Assembly (NCBI GenBank): GCA_023424395.1
Contig: JAFADY010000050.1
Coordinates: 1 to 64,000 of the forward strand
DNA: 64,000 nt
Direction of reading: 5' to 3'
From: Bacteroidota bacterium
GTDB taxonomy: Bacteria; Bacteroidota; Bacteroidia; Bacteroidales; Dysgonomonadaceae
Below are positions 8,076 through 14,918 of the stretch, one piece after another. A program made the translations under genes and the position numbers. The notes under the pieces were generated by a model, which saw only the letters and a list, made by a program, of their open reading frames with translations, had not been told where the DNA came from and searched no databases. The stretch's first letter is position 1. The number at the start of each line of letters is the position of its first letter.

Positions 8076-8170
8076 ATTGTTTAATACCCCCTATTATATA
8101 GGGGGGTATATTAAACTAAACAATATATATGGTTTAATTAAAAACTATTGTTTAAACAATATTAAACAAA
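8076..8170. other. Origin-like palindrome cluster between ATPase and primase genes
   Basis: The non-coding gap between the two replication genes (8060-8203) is very AT-rich but holds a G/C block: ATACCCCCTAT and an almost complementary ATAGGGGGGTAT, with partly complementary TTGTTTAA flanks, making a long imperfect hairpin. A perfect 16-bp palindrome, TATTGTTTAAACAATA, follows at 8146-8161. The heptamer TTGTTTA or its complement recurs at least five times. This arrangement resembles a replication origin or single-strand initiation site; it could also be an operator for the primase gene. Confidence 0.5.
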
Positions 8171-8218
8171 AATCAAACCCTTTGCAGGAGCCATGTTTAA
8201 CTTTTGACAATTATTAAA

Positions 8219-9436
8219 ATGATGTACAAACAGCCATATTTGAGACCCTACACAGGGAAAGAGAGCAGAACTGTTTGCCCTCAATGTAAAAAAAGCAATT
8301 CATTTACTTTGTATTTAGATGGAAACACTGGGCAACCGATAAGCCCAACTGTTGGAATTTGTAACCATGCTAATAGTTGCGGTTATCACTACACACCCAA
8401 ACAATACTTTATTGATAATCCACAAAGAGGAGATTTTGAACCAAGACCAACAAGAGTAATACAGCGACCACAGCCACCAAAACCGATGGGATTAATTCCG
8501 ATTGAGTGCCTGGATAGAACACAAAGCACTGATAGTAATTTTGTGTATTTCCTCATTGGATTATTTAAGAGCCTCAACAATAGTATTTCCATTGAGGAAC
8601 TTTGCAGAACCTACAAACTGGGAGCCACCAAAGGCAAAAGAGTAATTTTCTGGCAAATTGATATTAACGGCAATGTAAGAACTGGCAAGATAATGCAATA
8701 CAACCCCACCACAGGCAAGAGGGTGCACAGTGCAAGCGGTGCCATTGATTGGATACATAACACGCTTAAAAGAACTGATAAACTGCCAGATGATTATAAT
8801 TTAAAACAGTGTTATTTTGGTGAACACCTACTCAATGAACAGCCCGATAAAATTGTAGCAATTACAGAGGCAGAAAAAACAGCCATCATTTGCAGTGTAC
8901 TATTTCCTCAAATGGTTTGGATTGGAGCAGGTAATCTGAACGGCTTAACAGTAGAAAAATCTAAAGCCCTGAAAGGTCGCTCGATTATGCTATTTCCTGA
9001 CTTGAGCAACCCCGATTTGCCAATAGAGAAACAGGCGTTTACCATCTGGAGTAACAAGGCTGATGAGATACGCAAAACGTACGGTTGTAAGGTTGTTGTT
9101 TCTGATATTCTGGAAAAGAACGCAACTGATGAGGAGAAGAGAAACGGTTTAGATATTGCAGACTATCTTATAAAACAGATGAAGCAGGTACCCGACCAAG
9201 TGAAAGTATTTCAACAGCCACCACAGCAAGACATTAATAATGTAGCAGATGAGCTTGAAAAATTCTTTGCAGGTATTGAGCTACCAGATGAACCGTTAAG
9301 CATTGCACCTGATTACACCATTTGCGAGCCTGACAGATATGTAAAGGGTGCAATTCGAGCGATCCGAAGCGAAAAATATAACACAAATGCATTCCTGGAG
9401 CGACTGCAACAGCTAAGGGAAACGATGTTAAACTAA
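8219..9436 (+). CDS. Toprim primase-like protein with zinc-finger N-terminus
   Basis: Primase-like protein (405 residues from the ATG at 8219; a TTG/ATG start a few codons upstream is possible). An N-terminal zinc-finger-like motif (C-x2-C in VCPQCKK and C-x5-C in CNHANSC) fits CHC2-like or DUF6371-type primases. A Toprim-like core follows, with Glu in IAITEAEKTAII, Asp in GRSIMLFPDLSN and the LDIADYL segment. The protein probably lays primers for replication of the excised element, working with the ATPase upstream. The last 70 residues are of unknown role. Specific family naming is from memory. Confidence 0.75.
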   Translation: MMYKQPYLRPYTGKESRTVCPQCKKSNSFTLYLDGNTGQPISPTVGICNHANSCGYHYTPKQYFIDNPQRGDFEPRPTRVIQRPQPPKPMGLIPIECLDRTQSTDSNFVYFLIGLFKSLNNSISIEELCRTYKLGATKGKRVIFWQIDINGNVRTGKIMQYNPTTGKRVHSASGAIDWIHNTLKRTDKLPDDYNLKQCYFGEHLLNEQPDKIVAITEAEKTAIICSVLFPQMVWIGAGNLNGLTVEKSKALKGRSIMLFPDLSNPDLPIEKQAFTIWSNKADEIRKTYGCKVVVSDILEKNATDEEKRNGLDIADYLIKQMKQVPDQVKVFQQPPQQDINNVADELEKFFAGIELPDEPLSIAPDYTICEPDRYVKGAIRAIRSEKYNTNAFLERLQQLRETMLN

Positions 9437-9482
9437 CAGTAAATAACATATAAGATTATTAACAATATAAATATTATTTATT

Positions 9483-9788
9483 ATGGGATTCAGAAATAAA
9501 GAATTAGCCTCAATGGCTGGCAGGATTAGCACCAGAGAGGGCGTACCAAACAGAACCACGCAACAAGTAAGAAAGGCGTTCCAATTGCTTATTGATGACA
9601 ATCTGGAGCAGATGCAAAGTGATTTGGATGCATTAACCCCTCGTGATAGATTACGTTTTATAATTGACTTGAGCAAGTTTATTTTGCCACAGTTACAAGC
9701 CGTCTCTATTGAAGATTTAAGAGACAAAGACGAATTTAGAGTTATAACTATTAATTTAAAAAACGATGAAGACAATACAAATAAATAA
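9483..9788 (+). CDS. Small GVPN-type protein, terminase-small-subunit-like N-terminus
   Basis: A 101-residue protein of unproven function. The N-terminus has GRISTREGVPNRTTQQVRKA, a G-x-P-N-[KR]-T-T arrangement also seen at the start of many phage small terminase subunits and DUF5681 proteins. The rest (QLLIDDNLEQMQSDLDALTP then RDRLRFIIDLSKFILPQL) is amphipathic helix. Similar small proteins are common in Bacteroidota phages and elements in my recollection. If it is a small terminase it would direct packaging by a helper phage; otherwise it may be a DNA-binding accessory protein. It overlaps the next gene. Confidence 0.55.
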   Translation: MGFRNKELASMAGRISTREGVPNRTTQQVRKAFQLLIDDNLEQMQSDLDALTPRDRLRFIIDLSKFILPQLQAVSIEDLRDKDEFRVITINLKNDEDNTNK

Positions 9789-10017
9789 CATGGGCGAACT
9801 TCAAAATTTTATCAATAAATATTTTGATGAACTGGATAACAGCCACCTCGAAGCTATTATTTTTAATTTGATTGGTGTAAAATCATTCTTTCTATTTGAA
9901 CCGACAAAGGAAGCGTTTCTAAAAACAGTTGGTGAGTTGTTGGAATGTAAAAATAATGAAACTGATATACCGCTATTTATAGTTGAAGAAGAATTGAGGG
10001 CGAAAATGAAAAGGTGA
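9766..10017 (+). CDS. Small hypothetical protein
   Basis: An acidic 83-residue protein, or 75 residues if it starts at the ATG at 9790. No family is recognised and no membrane segment or motif stands out. The longer form overlaps the GVPN-type gene by 23 bases, the shorter form does not overlap. It is the last gene of the element and abuts the phased repeat array at 10021. Confidence 0.55.
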   Translation: MKTIQINNMGELQNFINKYFDELDNSHLEAIIFNLIGVKSFFLFEPTKEAFLKTVGELLECKNNETDIPLFIVEEELRAKMKR

Positions 10018-10020
10018 AAT

Positions 10021-10140
10021 TGGCAGTAATTGACAGTAATTGACAGTAATTTAGGAGTAAGGAAATTGCAGTAATTTGCAGTAATTTGCAGTAATTTTGG
10101 AGTAAAAAAATGGCGTTTTTTGGCGTATTTTGACAAACAT
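10021..10140. repeat. Phased 10-bp repeat array (iteron-like)
   Basis: Twelve consecutive 10-base blocks share one helical phase. Block A has three near-identical copies (TGGCAGTAAT, then TGACAGTAAT twice) closed by TTAGGAGTAA. Block B repeats TTTGCAGTAA two to three times and closes with TTTTGGAGTAA. A third pair, TGGCGTTTTT and TGGCGTATTT, continues the same 10-base step. Because all sites face one side of the helix, a cooperatively binding protein is likely: a replication initiator, an excisionase or the integrase. Confidence 0.75.
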
Positions 10141-10241
10141 TCTGAACTACTCAAATGGGAAAAATGGGAGTATCTAAATTTAATCGTTTTCAAAGCTACA
10201 TAGAGAATTATTTAACTCGTCGTTTTTAGAGCTACAAGAGG

Positions 10242-10276
10242 AAAACCATTCAGATGAAAATTTGAGTGGTTTTTTG
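10242..10276 (+). terminator. Terminator near the right end of the element
   Basis: An 11-bp stem with one G-T pair (10242-10252 and 10263-10273) is followed by a T run. It would end transcripts leaving the last element gene. Confidence 0.65.
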
Positions 10277-10345
10277 TTGATTAACTTGTATTGTAGTTAT
10301 TTTTTGATGCTTTTAAATAAACCCTATTTTGGGCTATCTGGAAAC

Positions 10346-10369
10346 TACATGTACATATTTTGTACAAAT
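10346..10369. repeat. Right subterminal inverted repeat of the element
   Basis: The reverse complement of this 24-base block equals 3922-3945 at 21 of 24 positions; both contain TTTGTACAAA plus a second TGTACAT. It ends 55 bases before the right core. Symmetric placement at both ends suggests integrase arm sites. Confidence 0.6.
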
Positions 10370-10379
10370 TAGACTAAAC

Positions 10380-10421
10380 AAAAAAGGCAAACAGTTTATT
10401 TACAACCGTTTACCTTTTTTT
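10380..10421 (+). terminator. Second hairpin with T run at the element's right end
   Basis: Arms AAAAAGGCAAAC and GTTTACCTTTTT pair with one mismatch around a 15-base loop. It reads in both directions because A and T runs flank it, so it can also end transcription of the tRNA on the minus strand. Confidence 0.5.
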
Positions 10422-10424
10422 AAA

Positions 10425-10437
10425 GTGGTCCCACTTG
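10425..10437. repeat. Right attachment core (att repeat)
   Basis: Identical to 3784-3796. It overlaps the 3' acceptor and T-arm bases of the tRNA(CAT) gene, so the tRNA stays intact after integration. Confidence 0.8.
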
Positions 10438-10499
10438 GGCTTGAACCAAGGACTCCCTGATTATGAGTCAGGTGCTCTAACCAACTGAGCTATGGGACC
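10426..10499 (-). tRNA. tRNA with CAT anticodon (Met, or Ile2)
   Basis: A 74-base cloverleaf on the minus strand has a 7-bp acceptor stem (GGTCCCA with TGGGACC), D arm AGCTCAGTTGGTTAGAGC, anticodon loop CTCATAA, and a T arm with TTCAAGC. The anticodon is CAT. Elongator Met and lysidine-modified Ile2 cannot be separated by eye; the D arm resembles elongator Met. CCA is not encoded. This gene is the insertion target of the adjoining element. Confidence 0.92.
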
Positions 10500-10696
10500 A
10501 ATGTTTCGACATTTGTTTCGAAAGCGGGTGCAATATTACTACTTTTTTTGGAATTTACCAAATGAAAAACGATATTACATTTTTAAAAGTGTTTGGTTTT
10601 ATTTCGGGTTTACGGGTTTATTTGTTATCTTTGGGAAAAATAGAAAATAGCCTCTATTTTAAACAAATCAATCTTTTTAAACTTAATTTTAAATTT

Positions 10697-11131
10697 ATGG
10701 CAGACTCAACATTCCGCGTGAAAGCGCACAGTGAAAACTCCACAAAAACAGTCGTGAAAGCACGTACTTTCCAAATGATTATCGATGAACCGGCAGACCT
10801 TGGCGGCACAAACGAAGGCGCCAATCCGGTTGAATACGTACTTGCAGCTCTTTCGGGTTGTCTGAACGTGATGTGCCACGTAATTGCAAACGAAATGAAC
10901 TTTAAGCTGCGCGGCGTAGAAATTAAATTATCAGGCCCACTGAACCCCGATAAACTTTTCGGAAAAGAAACAACCGATAGAGCCGGTTACAAAGAAATTA
11001 ACGTAGAGATTAAACCGGATACCGACGCCGACAAAGCAACCCTCGAAAAATGGATCAAAACCGTTGAATCGCGTTGTCCGGTTAGCGATAACCTTACCAA
11101 CCCCACGCCGGTACACATTTCATTGGCATAG
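10697..11131 (+). CDS. OsmC family protein
   Basis: Small redox protein of 144 residues of the OsmC/Ohr group, which reduces organic peroxides with a pair of cysteines. The two expected cysteines are visible: one in ALSGCLNVMC and one in SRCPVSDNL. An additional Cys lies in the first motif. The start at 10697 is chosen because the protein then begins MADSTFRVKAHSEN as family members do, and upstream in-frame residues are hydrophobic noise. A TAnnTTTG-like box (TTATCTTTG, 10624-10632) lies before it. Precise substrate is unknown; it resembles the YhfA branch rather than Ohr. Confidence 0.88.
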   Translation: MADSTFRVKAHSENSTKTVVKARTFQMIIDEPADLGGTNEGANPVEYVLAALSGCLNVMCHVIANEMNFKLRGVEIKLSGPLNPDKLFGKETTDRAGYKEINVEIKPDTDADKATLEKWIKTVESRCPVSDNLTNPTPVHISLA

Positions 11132-11138
11132 AAAAATT

Positions 11139-11165
11139 AAAAGGTAGCTTCGCGCTACCTTTTTT
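11139..11165. terminator. Bidirectional terminator between OsmC and IspG genes
   Basis: A perfect 10-bp stem (11139-11148 and 11154-11163) with a five-base loop has A before and T after, and serves both convergent genes. Confidence 0.85.
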
Positions 11166-11172
11166 AACGTTG

Positions 11173-13026
11173 TTAATTCTCCTCAGGCTCTGTCCAATCA
11201 CCATTATCTTTAATCAATTGGATAAGATGCTGTACAGCTTCTTCCTGCGGAATGTTTTTCGCCACCAATTCTTTCTTCCGGTAAAGCGAAATTTTTCCGT
11301 GCTCTGCACCAACGTAGCCGTAATCGGCATCGGCCATTTCGCCCGGGCCGTTCACAATACACCCCATTATCCCTATCTTCAAGTGCTTTAAATGCGAAAA
11401 ATGTTTCTTAATCAAGGCCACGGTGGTTTGCAGGTCGAAAAGCGTGCGTCCGCAACTCGGGCACGAAATAAATTCCGTTTTGCTCGTGCGTGCACGCGCC
11501 GCCTGAAGAATGCCAAAGGCATACGAATCGAGTTCCGAGATGTTAATCTCTCCCGAATTGCTTATCATAATGCCGTTTCCGAAACCATCGAGCAACAACG
11601 TTCCGAAATCAACGCCGCCTTTAATCTGAATGTTTTCGGCTTCATCTTCCGCGTAATTGCGTTGAAGTATTACCGGAACTTTGCAGCCTTCGTTCAATAA
11701 TTTGTGGAAAAACGCGCGTTGCTCGCCCACTCCGTTCACGTGATCGGTTTGGAGGATCACCACCACTTTTTCCGTATTTTTGATCGTGTTTAAAATCTCA
11801 TCGGTCAGTTGAGGATACGAAAGTTGGAGAAATTTCACTTCGACTTGACACGATGCGGCTTCCGATATATTTTCTGCCGTAAACAGCGGGAAATTATCAA
11901 TTTTGTTTTCCCAATGGGCGAAATCCACAATCGATTTCATCCCTTTCGGGAAATTTTCGGGCACTCGACTTCCCACATAAATAAAATCGGGGATAAAATG
12001 CGGATTGATGCTCATATCGTTCGTCTCCGTCCTGTCTGAAACCACGATGGGCACAAAATCGCCGCCGATGTTTCTCACCGCTTGCGTGGCGCGTTTATCG
12101 GTAGAAAACGGCGACCATTCAGAATATATTTTTCCTTCAACAGGAGCGTGATTTTGACGTAAAGAAACATAATCCACAATTTTACGCGCCACGGGCACCT
12201 CCGCTTCGGGATCTTCGCTCAACGATACGCGAATGGTATCGCCCAAACCATCGGACAACAACGCACCAATTCCCACGGCCGACTTCATTCGCCCGTCTTC
12301 GCCGTTTCCGGCTTCGGTTACGCCCAAATGCAGCGGAAAATGGATGTCTTCTTTGTCCATTGTATCCACCAACAGACGAACGGCTTTTGTCATTAGCAGG
12401 GTGTTAGAAGCTTTCATCGAAATTACGATGTCGTTAAACCCTTCGTCCATCGCTATGCGCAAATATTCCATACACGACTCGACCATCCCTTCGGGCGTAT
12501 CGCCGTAACGCGTCATAATCCTGTCGGAGAGCGAACCGTGGTTCACACCAATTCTCACCGCCGTGCCGTGTTCCTTACAAATTTGCAGAAAAGGAACCAC
12601 TTTGGAACGGATTTTCTCCAATTCCTGTGCATACTCTTCGTCGGTGTATTCAAGTTCGGCAAACGTTTTTTGCTTATCCACGAAATTTCCGGGATTGATG
12701 CGTACTTTTTCGGCAACGGTTGCTGCCACGTGCGCCGCGCGCGGATTGAAATGAATGTCGGCCGAGAGCGGCGTGGTGTATCCTTTATCCCGCAACTGCT
12801 GATGTATATTGCGCAAATTTTCCGCTTCGCGCACGCCTTGCGTGGTCAGCCGGATTAAATCGGCGCCGGTGGCGATAATGCGCTCGCATTGAGCGACCGA
12901 TGCTTCGGTATCGAGCGTGTTGGTATTGGTCATTGTTTGTACAACAACCGGAAAGTTGCCGCCCATCGCGATGTTTCCAATATGAACATCCACCGTAGGG
13001 CGACGATTGTAATTAAAAAAATCCAT
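11173..13026 (-). CDS. ispG: 4-hydroxy-3-methylbut-2-enyl diphosphate synthase (IspG, long form)
   Basis: IspG (GcpE) converts methylerythritol cyclodiphosphate to hydroxymethylbutenyl diphosphate, the penultimate step of the MEP isoprenoid pathway. The 4Fe-4S cysteines are in SCPSCGRTL (residues 522 and 525) and IMGCIVNGPGE (556). At 617 residues it is the long form found in plants, Chlamydiae and Bacteroidota, with an extra domain (about 270-480) between the TIM barrel and the Fe-S domain. The start MDFFNYNRRPTVDVHIGNI is typical. An MBL-fold gene lies 29 bases upstream and may share its promoter. Confidence 0.96.
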   Translation of the reverse strand: MDFFNYNRRPTVDVHIGNIAMGGNFPVVVQTMTNTNTLDTEASVAQCERIIATGADLIRLTTQGVREAENLRNIHQQLRDKGYTTPLSADIHFNPRAAHVAATVAEKVRINPGNFVDKQKTFAELEYTDEEYAQELEKIRSKVVPFLQICKEHGTAVRIGVNHGSLSDRIMTRYGDTPEGMVESCMEYLRIAMDEGFNDIVISMKASNTLLMTKAVRLLVDTMDKEDIHFPLHLGVTEAGNGEDGRMKSAVGIGALLSDGLGDTIRVSLSEDPEAEVPVARKIVDYVSLRQNHAPVEGKIYSEWSPFSTDKRATQAVRNIGGDFVPIVVSDRTETNDMSINPHFIPDFIYVGSRVPENFPKGMKSIVDFAHWENKIDNFPLFTAENISEAASCQVEVKFLQLSYPQLTDEILNTIKNTEKVVVILQTDHVNGVGEQRAFFHKLLNEGCKVPVILQRNYAEDEAENIQIKGGVDFGTLLLDGFGNGIMISNSGEINISELDSYAFGILQAARARTSKTEFISCPSCGRTLFDLQTTVALIKKHFSHLKHLKIGIMGCIVNGPGEMADADYGYVGAEHGKISLYRKKELVAKNIPQEEAVQHLIQLIKDNGDWTEPEEN

Positions 13027-13055
13027 TCTAATTTTCTATATTTTAATTTTTCTTA

Positions 13056-13781
13056 TTAAATTTCAAAGGATTGTCCTTGATGGGTTACCTGTAAGAAAGT
13101 GGAATTTTGCATTTTCGCCAACTTCGTGAATCTATTCGCCTGTTGGTAGTTTTCTCCGAAATGGAGAGGCAAAAAATAGTCCGTCGATATTCTTTTCACA
13201 AATTGTTCGGCTCCACGCATATAATCTTTTCCCAATCGCGGATCAACTGGAAACATCGCTAAAAAAACTTCGTTGCTTTCTTCGGCAATCAATTCAAGTT
13301 CGCACAAAAAATTATTTTCAAAGGTTGATGCCTCTTGTACCGAAACTTCTTCGTTCCAATGCCAATTATTCAGGTCGCCCGCGTGAAATATTTTTTTGTC
13401 GTTCACGTCCAATAAAAAGGAAGCTCCGGTATCGGTAGAACCAAAAGCAGCTATCTTTAGATTGTCGTCCTTATAAGTTTCCAATTTATCCAAATAGATA
13501 ATCTCCTGCTGATCGATGGATTTTTCATCAAAAATTTCTTGGGAAAATATATACTTTATATTTTCTTTTCTTTGTTTCCAACCGAATATGTCCGGGTTAA
13601 AATGATCGGCATGCGAATGAGTGCTCAACACATATAAGTCCTGCTGTTTATTTAACAAATAATCTCTCATCCAGTACGAATCGGTTCCGGTGGGAATATC
13701 TTTATAAAAATCGAAAACAACTGAAAACCTTTCGAATTCTATTACGTAACAGCTGTGAAAAATATAAGTAACCTTAATCAT
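13056..13781 (-). CDS. MBL-fold metallohydrolase
   Basis: A 241-residue protein with the metallo-beta-lactamase fold. The metal-binding H-x-H-x-D-H box is seen as LSTHSHADHFNPD (about residues 53-65), a second metal ligand is likely in FHAGDLNNWHW, and a third in PLHFGENY. It is of the UlaG/RNase Z-like small type with no extra domain. Substrate is unknown. It stands 29 bases upstream of ispG on the same strand, but a functional link is not known. Confidence 0.85.
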   Translation of the reverse strand: MIKVTYIFHSCYVIEFERFSVVFDFYKDIPTGTDSYWMRDYLLNKQQDLYVLSTHSHADHFNPDIFGWKQRKENIKYIFSQEIFDEKSIDQQEIIYLDKLETYKDDNLKIAAFGSTDTGASFLLDVNDKKIFHAGDLNNWHWNEEVSVQEASTFENNFLCELELIAEESNEVFLAMFPVDPRLGKDYMRGAEQFVKRISTDYFLPLHFGENYQQANRFTKLAKMQNSTFLQVTHQGQSFEI

Positions 13782-13897
13782 ATAAAAAAACCTTATCTTA
13801 ATAACAATTTAAACTAAAAATGTTCACTTCTTTTAGAATAAAATTTGATAAAAAGGACTAATTTGGTATTTTTGTGCATAAATTATCCTTTCATTAC

Positions 13898-14917
13898 ATG
13901 AAAAAAATCAGAGTTTTGATAACCGGCGCTTCGGGAAATGTGGGATATGAAGCCTTAAAACAAATGGCAGCCCAAACCGATCGTTTCGACATAACGGTTT
14001 TTGACCTTGAAAATCCCAAAAGCGAAAAACTTTTCTCTCCTTACCGCGACATTATTGAAATTAAATATGGAGATATTACGATAAAAGATGACACGTCCGA
14101 AATTTGTAAAAACAAAGATTACGTAATCCACCTGGCAGCGCTTATCCCTCCCAAAGCAGATGAATTACCCGAATTGGCAAAAAAAATCAATACCGATGGA
14201 ACCCGAAACCTCGTGGAAAACTTGCAAGCCTTTTCGCCCGATGCATTTCTGGCTTATAGTTCATCGGTTTCGGTGTATGGCGACCGCGTTAAAGATCCTT
14301 ACATTTATGTAACCGATCAGCTGAATCCTTCTCCCGGAGATTATTACGCCCCTACAAAAATAGCCGCCGAAGAAATAATAATGAACAGTGGGCTAAACTG
14401 GACGATTTTCAGGTTATCGGCCATTATGGGTGCCAATAATCACAAAATTTCATCGTTGATGTTCCACATGCCTTTAGACACGCCGGTCGAAATCACTACA
14501 CCCGAAGATACTGCGCGCGCATTCGTAAATGCCGCCGATAAAAAAGGCCAATTGAATAAACGAATATTTAATTTAGGCGGAGGAGAAAAAAACCGAATAA
14601 TATACAGAGATTTACTGGCCGAAAATTTCAAGATTTTCGGATTGGGCAAATTTGATCTTCCTGAAAAAGCTTTTGCCGAAAAAAATTTCCATTGCGGATA
14701 TTATGCCGATGGCGACGCATTGGAAAAAATTGTACGCTTCAGGAAAGATACCATACAAACTTACCTGCAAAAAGTGAAAGAGGCTGTGCCCGACATACAA
14801 CGATTTGCAACCAAACTCGTGGCTCCGATCGCCAAGAAAATGATCTTAAAGCAATCCGAACCTTGGGAAGCTTTTAGAAACAACGATAAAGATAAAATGA
14901 ATCAATATTTCCATTAA
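13898..14917 (+). CDS. NAD(P)-dependent epimerase/dehydratase
   Basis: A 339-residue extended short-chain dehydrogenase acting on a sugar nucleotide or similar substrate. The N-terminal Rossmann motif is TGASGNVG and the catalytic Y-x3-K is YYAPTK, with Ser in the preceding YSSSVSVYGD. The C-terminal 90 residues are longer than in the smallest members. The start at 13898 begins MKKIRVLITGA. The next gene begins two bases after its stop, so the two are very likely co-transcribed, and its substrate may belong to the same sugar pathway. Confidence 0.85.
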   Translation: MKKIRVLITGASGNVGYEALKQMAAQTDRFDITVFDLENPKSEKLFSPYRDIIEIKYGDITIKDDTSEICKNKDYVIHLAALIPPKADELPELAKKINTDGTRNLVENLQAFSPDAFLAYSSSVSVYGDRVKDPYIYVTDQLNPSPGDYYAPTKIAAEEIIMNSGLNWTIFRLSAIMGANNHKISSLMFHMPLDTPVEITTPEDTARAFVNAADKKGQLNKRIFNLGGGEKNRIIYRDLLAENFKIFGLGKFDLPEKAFAEKNFHCGYYADGDALEKIVRFRKDTIQTYLQKVKEAVPDIQRFATKLVAPIAKKMILKQSEPWEAFRNNDKDKMNQYFH

Positions 14918-14918
14918 A

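Larger units (their letters stand above)
3784..10437. mobile_element. 6.65 kb tRNA-inserted integrative element (satellite-like)
   Basis: The element is bounded by a 13-bp direct repeat (3784-3796 and 10425-10437) that equals the 3' end of the tRNA(CAT) gene, the classic target of tyrosine recombinases. The integrase lies just inside the left end. All eight genes read rightward and are AT-rich compared with the flanks. Content in order: integrase, unknown, excisionase/AlpA-like HTH, winged-helix-like protein, RecA-fold ATPase, Toprim primase-like protein, GVPN-type small protein, small unknown. No relaxase, type IV secretion gene or virion gene is visible, so transfer must rely on a helper, or the element is replicative but defective. 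It is either a mobilisable element that lost its relaxase or a phage-satellite-like island. Confidence 0.8.

Noticed and set aside
8017..8217. Open frame of 66 codons spanning the gap between ATPase and primase genes
   Set aside because: It begins inside the ATPase gene and its remaining codons are low-complexity Asn, Ile and Leu from the AT-rich palindrome region. The origin/operator reading fits better.
10021..10140. CRISPR-like array
   Set aside because: Units are 10 bases with no spacers and no cas genes nearby; the phased-site explanation is simpler.
12563..12754. Plus-strand frames inside ispG, dnaG and other long genes
   Set aside because: They are antisense shadows of strongly conserved proteins and have no family match or start context.
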